From an uncultured Prevotellaceae bacterium (GTDB lineage Bacteria; Bacteroidota; Bacteroidia; Bacteroidales; Bacteroidaceae), in contig OMXV01000026.1 of the NCBI GenBank assembly GCA_900315075.1, positions 1 to 64,000 on the forward strand: a DNA stretch of 64,000 nucleotides. Direction: 5' to 3'. Of the stretch, positions 19,225 through 26,300 are shown piece by piece (position 1 is the stretch's first letter; each line of letters opens with the position of its first letter). The translations under genes and the position numbers were made by a program. The notes below the pieces were generated by a model. That model searched no databases, had not been told where the DNA came from, and saw nothing but the letters and a program-made list of their open reading frames with translations.

Positions 19225-19311
19225 GCTTTCGAAAGGGATGGCAGAGGCGACGGCAAAACCGTCGCATACAGAGAAACTACCCCTACAGCAGCTATGGTAT
19301 TGTCCCTTTAA
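19225..19311 (-). repeat. 86-bp dispersed hairpin element, copy 2 (inverted)
   Basis: Inverted near copy of 2761-2846, with the same stem GCGACGG (19247-19253) and CCGTCGC (19259-19265), loop CAAAA. It starts 12 bp after the sialate-esterase stop and runs into the 11-bp array, exactly as copy 1 does, so element and array were copied as one block. Confidence 0.8.
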
Positions 19312-19536
19312 TTACTCTTTAACTACTCTTTGACTACCTTTTAATCTTCAATGGTATTGTCCCTTTAACTACTCTTTGACTACCTTTTAATCTTCAATGG
19401 TATTGTCCCTTTAACTCCCCTTTAACTCCCTTTTAACTCCCCTTTAACTCCCCTTCCATCTTCAATGGTATTGTCCCTTTAACTCCCCTTTAACTACCTT
19501 TTAACTCCCCTTTAACTCCCCTTCAATCTTCAATAT
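19293..19536 (+). repeat. 11-bp CTTTAACTCCC array (family A)
   Basis: Four sentences, each opening ATGGTATTGTCCC and continuing with 11-bp TTTAACTCCCC/TTTAACTACCT units and a CTTCAATCTTCAAT or similar tail. The last tail is followed by ATAA and the ATG of the Nudix gene, the same spacing and orientation as at the YqiA-like gene (35415) and, without ATAA, at the peptidase gene (2508). Confidence 0.9.
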
Positions 19537-19538
19537 AA

Positions 19539-20051
19539 ATGCATCCATTGGATAAATTCACCCACTGCCCTGTCTGCGGCAGTTCAAATTTCGGAATTAA
19601 CGACGAGAAGAGCCGCCGCTGTCATGACTGTGGCTTTGAGTTTTACCTTAATCCCAGCACTGCATACGTGGCACTGATTTATAATGATCAGGGGCAGTTG
19701 CTCGTAGTACGCCGCCAATGTGAACCCGCCCGTGGCACACTCGACCTTCCTGGAGGCTTCGCAGACATCGGTGAGACAGCTGAACAAGGTGTTGCCCGTG
19801 AAGTGCTCGAGGAGACAGGATTGGAGGTCATTCACACAGAATTTCTTTTTAGCCTACCCAATACTTACCTTTATTCTGATTTCCCCATCCCCACTCTCGA
19901 CCTTTTCTTCCGCTGTCAGGTGCGCGACATCTCCACCCTCCATGCTCATGACGATGCTGCAGAATGTATGTGGCTCCATCCACACGACATCAACCCTGCC
20001 CTTTTCGGCCTCACATCTATCAGAAAGGGAGTGGAGAGGATTATTAATTGA
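19539..20051 (+). CDS. Nudix hydrolase with N-terminal zinc ribbon
   Basis: 170 residues. A CPVCG...CHDCG four-cysteine zinc ribbon at about residues 9-31 precedes a Nudix fold whose signature runs from GGFADIGE to REVLEETGLEV (G-x5-E-x7-RE-x2-EE-xG). Nudix enzymes hydrolyse nucleoside diphosphates linked to another moiety; zinc-ribbon members include NADH pyrophosphatases, but this one is short and its substrate is not determinable. It is preceded by an 11-bp array and its TGA stop lies in the terminal repeat of the MITE-like element. Confidence 0.85.
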   Translation: MHPLDKFTHCPVCGSSNFGINDEKSRRCHDCGFEFYLNPSTAYVALIYNDQGQLLVVRRQCEPARGTLDLPGGFADIGETAEQGVAREVLEETGLEVIHTEFLFSLPNTYLYSDFPIPTLDLFFRCQVRDISTLHAHDDAAECMWLHPHDINPALFGLTSIRKGVERIIN

Positions 20052-20245
20052 AGTTTCGTAAGTCCTCAACTTCTAGGTTATAAGGTTATAAGGTTATAAG
20101 GTTATGAGGTTATAAGGTTATGAGGTTATGAGGTGAAATATGCTAAAAGATGTCATTAGCCGTACATATATCAACTTAAAACCTATAAGCGTAGCGACCT
20201 CAAAACCTCAAAACCAAACGAAACTGGAGCTTGCGAAAGTTGAGT
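20047..20245 (-). repeat. MITE-like element, copy 2 (inverted)
   Basis: Inverted copy of 15747-15922: starts TTGAAGTTTCGTAAGTCCTC, continues with 8-bp AAGGTTAT units (more than in copy 1, explaining the greater length), the GCGTAGCGACCTC core, and ends GGAGCTTGCGAAAGTTGAGT. Its outer end overlaps the Nudix stop codon. Confidence 0.75.
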
Positions 20246-20288
20246 TATTAATAAATAGTCAACTATAAATTTTTGAAAATATTTTTCT

Positions 20289-20326
20289 ACTGCGCATTAA
20301 AACTGCGCAGTATAGCCTTACCTTTG
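20289..20326 (+). promoter_or_regulatory. promoter with overlapping 8-bp dyad, Ro60 locus
   Basis: TACCTTTG at 20319-20326 is a full TAnnTTTG match. No TTTG is present at -33; instead an 8-bp perfect inverted repeat, ACTGCGCA (20289-20296) with TGCGCAGT (20304-20311), occupies that region. A promoter with a good -7 and a dyad in place of the -33 element suggests control by a DNA-binding regulator, possibly an activator. Confidence 0.55.
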
Positions 20327-20340
20327 CATCGGAAATTACA

Positions 20341-20690
20341 AACAAGGGGTGCTCACCCCGAGTGAATAAAGACCAAACAAGGGCGGTTCGCGTTCAGGAG
20401 AGATACTTCGTTTTTTAACTTTATTTTCGACACTGATAATTGGCCGCCAAAGTGTGAGGCTATGCCGAGCACAAAGGCGAGAGGCAGGTTCTTACCTCCT
20501 ATCCAAACAAAGTTGGATATTATGACTGGATGTCTTTGTACAACAAAACATCTCTGATTTCAACCTCTCTCCTCGTCCGCGGAAAGATGCCACACGAAGA
20601 CCCGCTTGCGAGTTGACGTAAGGCTAATGGAAACGGACATTACCACCGCCCTTGTTTTTAAACAAAGCGTTGGATTTCATCCGACCCTTT
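20341..20690 (+). ncRNA. large structured RNA upstream of the Ro60 gene
   Basis: A 13-bp perfect stem, AAACAAGGGCGGT (20375-20387) with ACCGCCCTTGTTT (20645-20657), encloses 257 nt with further hairpins: ACACT/AGTGT with inner TTGG/CCAA (20430-20455, 5-nt bulge), ATCCAA/TTGGAT (about 20500-20518), GATGT-TTTGT with ACAAA-ACATC (about 20529-20552). Outside it, GGGGT/ACCCC (20346-20359) lies 5' and GTTGGAT/ATCCGAC (20669-20685) 3'. It has no long reading frame and ends about 85 nt before the Ro60 ATG. Ro60 proteins bind Y RNAs, often encoded next to the gene, so this is either a Y-RNA-like partner or a structured leader. Transcription and boundaries are inferred. Confidence 0.6.
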
Positions 20691-20771
20691 CCTCGCCATG
20701 ACAATGTCCAAACGAGTTCGCATTGTTCATTTGGCTTAATGAAAGCGTTCTTTGAAAGACTTATATAAATT

Positions 20772-22655
20772 ATGAGTTACAACGAAAAGCTACGTTGTGA
20801 CTGTCTGACAACCAACTACGAGGGTGAAAAAGCGTGGCTACTGACACCTGAGTGGGAACTCTACACAGCTGTTGTCACTACGATGGGCACCGAGGACAAG
20901 TTCTATGAGCGTGGAAATGACCGCGTTAGGCGTATCGCTGAGTTGGTGCGAAAGGTTGATCCCCTATTTGTGGCTCAGCTCGCTATCTATGCCCGCGAGA
21001 AGATGTACCTGCGCAGCGTACCGTTGCTCTTGCTTGTCGAACTTGCCCGTTGTTACCATGGCGACTCATTAGTCAGCAAGGCTACTGCCCGTACGGTGCA
21101 GCGTGCCGACGAAATTACCGAATTGCTGATGTGCTACCAATGGCGTACAGGTAGGAAGTCCCTTTACAAGGTGAGCAACCAGTTGCTTAAAGGACTGGCA
21201 GAAGCCTTTAACCACTTCGACGAGTATCAATTGGCCAAATACGACCGCAAAGACCGCAAGGTGACTCTGCGCGACGCGCTGGTGTTGACGCATCCTCGTC
21301 CGAAGGATGAGGCACAGGCCGATATCTTCCGCCGAATCCTCGACAATCAGCTTGAGACACCCTACACATGGGAGACGCAACTCTCAAACGTGGGCCAGCG
21401 GAAATTCTCCACGAAAGCGGAGAAGGACGAAGCCAAGCGCGAGTCATGGCGCAAACTGATTGCCAGCAACCGTCTCGGCTATATGGCCACGCTCCGCAAC
21501 CTACGCAACTTGCTCGACCTACACCTCGACAGCGAGAGTATGAAGCGGGTTTGCGACTACCTCGCCAATCCCACTGCTGTACATAATAGTAAGCAGATGC
21601 CCTTCCGATACCTGTCAGCTTATCTGCAGCTCTTCAGCAATAGCGGCAAGTGTGACTTTACGGCAACCTATCTCGAAGAGATTCTTTGCAGAGTTTCTGC
21701 CGTGAAGAATAAACTGGAATCAGTAGTGAGGCTGATGGAACAAGGTTTCTTCAAGGCAAGGGTGAGAAGAACCAGCAGATACTATGTCGCTGGCAATACC
21801 ATCTTCGACAATGCTGTTATCAGAGGTAAACTCCACTTTAGTCCAAAAAAATATCACCTTCGGAAGAGCAAGCTATCGAATCGGTTGTTTGTGCACCCCA
21901 ATGAGAGGTGCCTGGCACAGCTTCGTAAACATAGGGAGTGGCTTGCTACAGCTGTACGACGTGAGGAAAAGTTTCGGAAGAAATTTCAGAAACGGGAACT
22001 GAAGAAGGGCAACAGCAGATATCTGGTCTATCGGGCACTCGAGGAGGCCGTCCGTCATACGGCGGACAACATCCCCGGCTTTGCTTCTGATACTCGTATA
22101 TTGTTGGCAAGCGACACCTCAGGCTCCATGTGTCAGTCAATAAGCAGAAACAGTAAGGTGATGTGCTATCACATCGGACTGCTGCTCTCGATGCTGATGA
22201 AACACAAGTGCAAGGATGCCGTCACAGGTATGTTCGGTGACATCTGGAAGGAGTATGAGATGCCATCTGAGAACATCCTGCACAACACGAAGGAGATGAT
22301 AGCACTTGAGGGTGAAGTGGGTTATTCCACCAACGGCTATTTGGTCATCGATTGGCTTATTGAGCAGACAAGGGTGATGGACAAGGTGATGCTCTTCACC
22401 GACTGCCAGTTGTGGAACAGTAATGGTTGGTTCTGCAGCGGTAGTCTCTCCGAAAGTTGGGATAGGTACAAGGAAATTGCCCCCGATGCCAAGCTCTACA
22501 TCTTCGACCTCGCTGGCTACGGCCATAGTCCCGTGGATATGAAGCGCGACGATGTGTTCTGTATCTCAGGATGGAGTGACAAGGTGTTCGACATCCTCGC
22601 TGCACTGGAGCAGGGTAGCAATGCTATCGACGAGATCCGCCGGATCGTCGTATAG
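20772..22655 (+). CDS. rsr: Ro60/TROVE-domain RNA-binding protein (Rsr-like)
   Basis: 627 residues; the N-terminal about 300 form the TROVE alpha-helical repeat ring (LTPEWELYTAVVTTMG near the start, KVDPLFVAQLAIYAREKMYLRSVPLLLLVELAR), the C-terminal about 190 a von Willebrand A fold. The metal-site motif D-x-S-x-S is intact (Asp448, Ser450, Ser452, in DTSGSM). Family: ring-shaped proteins that bind misfolded RNAs and Y RNAs and help in RNA surveillance or decay under stress. It is longer than typical Ro60/Rsr (about 530-540); a basic stretch at about residues 320-420 may be an insertion. No rtcB/rtcA genes are adjacent. A structured RNA lies upstream and another candidate downstream. Confidence 0.93.
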   Translation: MSYNEKLRCDCLTTNYEGEKAWLLTPEWELYTAVVTTMGTEDKFYERGNDRVRRIAELVRKVDPLFVAQLAIYAREKMYLRSVPLLLLVELARCYHGDSLVSKATARTVQRADEITELLMCYQWRTGRKSLYKVSNQLLKGLAEAFNHFDEYQLAKYDRKDRKVTLRDALVLTHPRPKDEAQADIFRRILDNQLETPYTWETQLSNVGQRKFSTKAEKDEAKRESWRKLIASNRLGYMATLRNLRNLLDLHLDSESMKRVCDYLANPTAVHNSKQMPFRYLSAYLQLFSNSGKCDFTATYLEEILCRVSAVKNKLESVVRLMEQGFFKARVRRTSRYYVAGNTIFDNAVIRGKLHFSPKKYHLRKSKLSNRLFVHPNERCLAQLRKHREWLATAVRREEKFRKKFQKRELKKGNSRYLVYRALEEAVRHTADNIPGFASDTRILLASDTSGSMCQSISRNSKVMCYHIGLLLSMLMKHKCKDAVTGMFGDIWKEYEMPSENILHNTKEMIALEGEVGYSTNGYLVIDWLIEQTRVMDKVMLFTDCQLWNSNGWFCSGSLSESWDRYKEIAPDAKLYIFDLAGYGHSPVDMKRDDVFCISGWSDKVFDILAALEQGSNAIDEIRRIVV

Positions 22656-22746
22656 CAGTCAGACTGGAACGACAAGGCTTAGAGGACTGGACTCCCGGGA
22701 TGGGAGCCGCCTCACAGGTTCCTCCTCTTACGAGGGGTTCCGGCGG
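22656..22746 (+). ncRNA. structured RNA candidate after the Ro60 stop
   Basis: The 90 nt between the Ro60 stop and a strong terminator can fold: GG(A)CTCCC with GGGAGCC (22689-22708), CCGCC (22707-22711) with GGCGG (22742-22746), and inside it CCTC-TTAC-GAGG (22724-22735). Two GGTTCC motifs (22718-22723 and 22737-22742) recall tRNA T-arm sequence, a feature of some bacterial Y RNAs. In enteric bacteria Y RNAs are encoded after rsr. The fold competes between two stems, so it may also be only a 3' untranslated region. Confidence 0.35.
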
Positions 22747-22788
22747 AAAAAGCGGGGGCTTGCATACATGTGCAAGCCCCCGCTTTTT
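22747..22788. terminator. bidirectional intrinsic terminator
   Basis: Perfect 18-bp stem: AAAAAGCGGGGGCTTGCA (22747-22764), 6-nt loop, TGCAAGCCCCCGCTTTTT (22771-22788). The A and T tracts at both ends suit termination of the rightward Ro60 transcript and the leftward GH43... region boundary alike; the leftward gene ends at 22809. Confidence 0.95.
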
Positions 22789-22808
22789 GGCTAAGGTGGC
22801 GTGATATG

Positions 22809-23822
22809 TCACAACACCATTTTCCCGACTACGAGTTTGTCGCCGCTTAGGTCGATTTCGAAAATATGGGGAATACGTATGTAACGACCATCGACATCTT
22901 TGTGACTATGGACAGACATCATCCACCGGCCATCAAGTGTCTTGAATAGCATGCCATGTCCGAAGTCCGGGGGTGTGATGGGGTCCTTCTCCTGAATCCA
23001 TGGGCCATCGAGGGTTCCTGATTCGGAATGGGCTACACCTTGAGTATAGGTGCTATACACCCAACTTGTCCATATCATACCAAGTCGCCCAGTCGCAGTG
23101 CGGAACAGGAAGGGACCGTCTGTCACTTTGTTGGGTTTGATGACTCCATCTTCTTTTTCCTTGCTCCACGGACTGTCATGGGCACGGAATAACACTTCTG
23201 GCTGCCCGATACTGCCACTTAGGTCGTCTTTCAAACGTATTTTCTCGATTGTGCCGTTCCAGTTGCTGAGCCATTCCCCACAGAAGACCATGTAGGGTAG
23301 CCCATCGGTATCAATCCAGAATGTGCCGTCGAGTGTGGGACGGTCAGCCGACAAATACATTGGGTCTTTCATGGGCACATAAGGGCCCTCGGGCTTGTCG
23401 CTCACCAACACATGACAGGCTCTACGCTCGATGACATTGCCACGTACCACACCAATTTTCACGGCTCGATTGGTGAAAGTGGCGAAATAGTAATACTTTC
23501 CTTTATACTGATGCAACTCTGCTGCCCAGATCATAGGATGCGGCCCCATCCACGATGTGGAGTCGGTCATCGCCACAATGTATGGGCCAGTCCAATACTC
23601 AAGATCTTTACTGGTGTAGAGCATGCCGCCAGTACCAGTCATGTAGTATGTTTGTGACAAGGAATCCGCAAGGATTGCTGGGTCGCTCAGTCGTATTTCA
23701 CTAATATGCAGAGTCTTCACCTCAGGGCGTCTGCGATTTTGTCCCACGGTGGTAGTGCATACCATTGTCAACAGTAAAGTGACAAAAAGTGCTATCTTGT
23801 ATTTGTTGATTTGTTTTTTCAT
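22809..23822 (-). CDS. GH43-family glycoside hydrolase
   Basis: 337 residues from the ATG at 23822 (a GTG two codons earlier is less likely), with a signal peptide (residues 1 to about 27). The five-bladed propeller family is recognised from RLSDPAILAD (catalytic base Asp), MLYTSKDLEYWTGP, MIWAAELHQYKGKYYYFAT, DGTFWIDTDGLPYMVFCGEW and DGPFLFRTATGRLGMIWTSW. GH43 enzymes are mostly arabinofuranosidases and xylosidases acting on plant cell wall glycans. It faces the Ro60 gene across a shared terminator and is the last gene of a leftward group behind a BspA-like protein. Exact activity not determinable. Confidence 0.85.
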   Translation of the reverse strand: MKKQINKYKIALFVTLLLTMVCTTTVGQNRRRPEVKTLHISEIRLSDPAILADSLSQTYYMTGTGGMLYTSKDLEYWTGPYIVAMTDSTSWMGPHPMIWAAELHQYKGKYYYFATFTNRAVKIGVVRGNVIERRACHVLVSDKPEGPYVPMKDPMYLSADRPTLDGTFWIDTDGLPYMVFCGEWLSNWNGTIEKIRLKDDLSGSIGQPEVLFRAHDSPWSKEKEDGVIKPNKVTDGPFLFRTATGRLGMIWTSWVYSTYTQGVAHSESGTLDGPWIQEKDPITPPDFGHGMLFKTLDGRWMMSVHSHKDVDGRYIRIPHIFEIDLSGDKLVVGKMVL

Positions 23823-23830
23823 AACCACAA

Positions 23831-23868
23831 CACCACCCTGTCAAGACATCTGTCATGGCAGGGTGGTG
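23831..23868 (-). promoter_or_regulatory. 10-bp hairpin just upstream of the GH43 gene
   Basis: CACCACCCTG (23831-23840) pairs with CAGGGTGGTG (23859-23868), loop 18 nt. It ends 8 nt before the GH43 ATG at 23822. Without a T run it is not a normal terminator; it may end upstream transcription weakly or control GH43 translation. Confidence 0.5.
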
Positions 23869-23913
23869 CTTTATGTATTCTGATGACACAGATTGCTCAG
23901 GTGGAAGCGACTG

Positions 23914-24096
23914 TTATTCTTCATCCCACAATGAACGTTGGTAGATATTGGCATCGGCTTCGTCGTTAGCTTCGCCTTCGCCTCCAATATGTTTCACGTC
24001 CTTACCGATGCTTTGATTTGACAATATAACGGGAGCCATACATTCGCTTCCCATGCTTTCCTTGTAGATGTTGGGCTTTTTATATTTTATTTTCAT
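23914..24096 (-). CDS. 60-residue peptide of the Bacteroidales KPxxx...WDEE type
   Basis: Start placed at the ATG at 24096 because the minus strand shows a strong AAGGAGG about 7 nt upstream, rare in this window. The product begins MKIKYKKPNIYKES, has a SECMAPVIL segment and ends in an acidic QRSLWDEE tail. Small proteins of this layout (N-terminal KKxYxKP, a central Met/Ala-Pro turn, acidic Gly-rich tail, C-terminal W-D) are frequent in Prevotella and Bacteroides next to BspA-like or C10-peptidase genes; their role is unknown. It follows the BspA-like gene by 13 bp, so it is co-transcribed. Confidence 0.7.
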   Translation of the reverse strand: MKIKYKKPNIYKESMGSECMAPVILSNQSIGKDVKHIGGEGEANDEADANIYQRSLWDEE

Positions 24097-24109
24097 TGTA
24101 TCCTCCTTG

Positions 24110-25777
24110 TCATTTGATGATGATTTTCTTTCCATTTCTCACATAGATGCCTCTTTTAGGCTGACGAACCTGCTGACCCGCCAAATTATAGAGTGGTTGG
24201 TCAGACGCCTTCGTCTCCATTTGATATGATTCGATGACGCTGGCATCACCTGAATGTCCAACGGCCAAGTCAAAGACATTGACATTGTTGCCCGGTTCTA
24301 CGTTACTCTCGTCATAGACATAGACGATACCACCATAGGCTTTCCACCCCAATGTGGTGTTTTCGCTTGGCATATAATAGAAAAGGTTGTTTTTCAAGTA
24401 GTATGCGTATGTAGGTATCTTCTGGTTGGTGTAGGTGCCTTGGTAGGTAGAGGTGTATTGCTCAGTTCCTTTCTTACCACCAGCCACGGCAAGACTCGGA
24501 CTACCATCAAATGATGTGTAATCCACATCCTCCCCGTTGAATTCATATTCCCCTTTCCCCTCGCCTGGTTTAATCAGGTAAGGTGTGTCGGCTGCCATCC
24601 CTTCACCGACCGCTGTGACAGGTTCGTCGAAACAGAGCGTGTTGTTATAGACACCGGAATAGCCCCACACTTGGGTGTCTTCGCCGAAAACCTCTTTCAA
24701 CTTTTGATTGGAAACATCGAATGGCAGCATGATGGTGTACCATTTGCTGGTGTCCATGCTCCGGACATAGACAGTATTGATGTTACAGATATAGTCGTAT
24801 TCGTTGACGTTAGGATTTTCCACCGTCAGTTGCTGCACTCCCGACACCTGTGGACGTTGCAGGTCTGTGGGGCGCAGGTAGATTTTCACCATACCTTTAA
24901 TGAAGAACTTTTTCCAATATGGAGCATTGCTATATGCTTCTAAAACTTCTGTTGTGGGCTCGACATAGAGGATGCAGTGGGAGTAAAAGTCGAACTCTCC
25001 ATTTTCGAAGTTCCAGTTGTATACAGAAGCGGCTTCAGCGGTAGAGGTGCAGAAGTCACCTTGTGCTGTGGGTGGCGTAAGCTTGCGTGAGTATAAGGCG
25101 ACGACAGGGCTTTTCATGATGACATCCCTACCGACAGTTTGAAGGGTGGCTGGAAAAGTGATACTGCTCAGCGAAGCACAATCTGCAAAAGCTTCTTTGC
25201 CGATACTCGTCACACCCTCGGGGATAGTGATAGAGGTGAAGCCCGTATTGAAGAAGGCATCCTCTCCGATACTTGTCAAGGCTGGACTCCATCCCACATT
25301 GTTGAGGCTGGTACAGCCGTTGAAGGCATTATCAGCAAGTGTTGTCAAGCCATTGGGCATCACCACAGATGTGATTTTCTTTCTTAAGGTTACACCCTGG
25401 AAAGAGAAGAGATTGTCGGCAATAGAGATTCCCGAGAAATCAAGTGCCACCGTTTTTGACCCGCCAGCAGTGGCATTGTTAATAATTCGTGCGATTACCC
25501 CCCAGTCATCACCATTAAATTCCGCACCGTCTACGCTTTTAAACTGAATAGAGGACATTTTACTCCATGGTAGAAGAAGCAAGTTGCTCGGATAATACGC
25601 ATTAGCAGATATGGCTCCACTGGTACTGAGGCTGACTACCGCAATACTATCATCTAAATTAATGGTGATGTCTACGCCATCAAAGTGGTAGTAGTCAATT
25701 GCCATGGCATCGACATGAAATATCAGAAGCAGAATGATTGCTCCTATGCTTTTCCAGATTTTTCTTTTTATCGTCAT
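24110..25777 (-). CDS. BspA-like leucine-rich-repeat surface protein
   Basis: 555 residues with a signal peptide (to about residue 26, HVDAMA). Residues about 120-215 hold LRR_5/BspA repeats (ITSVVMPNGLTTLADNAFNGCTSL, SITIPEGVTSIGKEAFADCASL). The C-terminal part has beta-rich sequence and ends PLYNLAGQQVRQP-KRGIYVRNGKKIIIK, the Prevotella C-terminal motif seen on many exported proteins and resembling a secretion-sorting domain. BspA-type proteins mediate adhesion to host matrix or other bacteria. It is followed by a 60-residue peptide gene. Confidence 0.85.
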   Translation of the reverse strand: MTIKRKIWKSIGAIILLLIFHVDAMAIDYYHFDGVDITINLDDSIAVVSLSTSGAISANAYYPSNLLLLPWSKMSSIQFKSVDGAEFNGDDWGVIARIINNATAGGSKTVALDFSGISIADNLFSFQGVTLRKKITSVVMPNGLTTLADNAFNGCTSLNNVGWSPALTSIGEDAFFNTGFTSITIPEGVTSIGKEAFADCASLSSITFPATLQTVGRDVIMKSPVVALYSRKLTPPTAQGDFCTSTAEAASVYNWNFENGEFDFYSHCILYVEPTTEVLEAYSNAPYWKKFFIKGMVKIYLRPTDLQRPQVSGVQQLTVENPNVNEYDYICNINTVYVRSMDTSKWYTIMLPFDVSNQKLKEVFGEDTQVWGYSGVYNNTLCFDEPVTAVGEGMAADTPYLIKPGEGKGEYEFNGEDVDYTSFDGSPSLAVAGGKKGTEQYTSTYQGTYTNQKIPTYAYYLKNNLFYYMPSENTTLGWKAYGGIVYVYDESNVEPGNNVNVFDLAVGHSGDASVIESYQMETKASDQPLYNLAGQQVRQPKRGIYVRNGKKIIIK

Positions 25778-25946
25778 AGTTAGGTATATTTATTTGATAC
25801 TGAACTTTTTTTGTAGGCTATAGTACTCCCCAATTTCAGACCAGTGACCCTATGTTGCTAAGACAATATCCAAAGTCCTTCAGCCCCGCAAGGCAGACAA
25901 CAGACAATGTGAGCCACAGTTTTTTCTTTGACAACAGCGTAAGGTT

Positions 25947-26160
25947 TCACCAGCGTATTTTTCGGGACGTTACAAAAATACAAAAAATTTCCGTTTCAGC
26001 AAAATTTTTTTTAGATTTTTTTTCACTCATGCCGCATATTTGTATCTCCATTGGTATCTGGTGGTTGATGCCTTGGTAGCTGCGGTGGTTGTTGTAATAT
26101 TCGATGTAATCCCTAATGCCCTGTCTCAGGCAAGGCACGTTGTTCTCATGGTTCGAAAAA
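25947..26160 (-). pseudogene. 3' remnant of an IS3-family transposase
   Basis: Minus strand encodes CLRQGIRDYIEYYNNHRSYQGINHQIPMEI, the C-terminal end of an IS3-group DDE integrase domain (I-x-x-YN-x-x-R-x-HQ-type tail). Everything upstream, including the DDE core, is missing, and no inverted repeats of a complete element were found. The remnant lies just left of a segment bounded by 51-bp direct repeats, a likely rearrangement scar. Confidence 0.8.
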
Positions 26161-26235
26161 ACGGGAGTATTATACCACTATCACACAAATCAACAAGAAA
26201 TAAGAAAAAAAATGATAGACTTTTGAAAAAAAACG

Positions 26236-26243
26236 TATCTTTG
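26236..26243 (+). promoter_or_regulatory. possible -7 element before the four-helix-bundle gene
   Basis: TATCTTTG matches TAnnTTTG, 40 bp upstream of the ATG at 26283; no TTTG at the expected distance. The following leader is the first copy of the 51-bp direct repeat. Confidence 0.4.
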
Positions 26244-26249
26244 CGTTTT

Positions 26250-26300
26250 GATAGCAAATGGTGACCTAAACGACGAAACAATATGCGAATTTCAAAAATC
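26250..26300 (+). repeat. 51-bp direct repeat, copy 1
   Basis: Starts GATAGCAAATGGTGACCTAA and ends ATTTCAAAAATC; identical to 27123-27173 except at one position (C at 26271, T at 27144). It includes the start codon and first six codons of the four-helix-bundle gene. Confidence 0.9.

Noticed and set aside
20341-20690. Retron or group II intron RNA
   Set aside because: No reverse transcriptase or maturase is nearby, and no domain V/VI-like hairpin was found; the neighbour is a Ro60 gene.
22552-22794. 80-residue frame across the Ro60 stop and terminator
   Set aside because: It overlaps the vWA domain in another frame and reads through the terminator stem.
25852-26079. Rightward 75-residue frame near the IS remnant
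   Set aside because: It is antisense to the transposase remnant and has no recognisable features.
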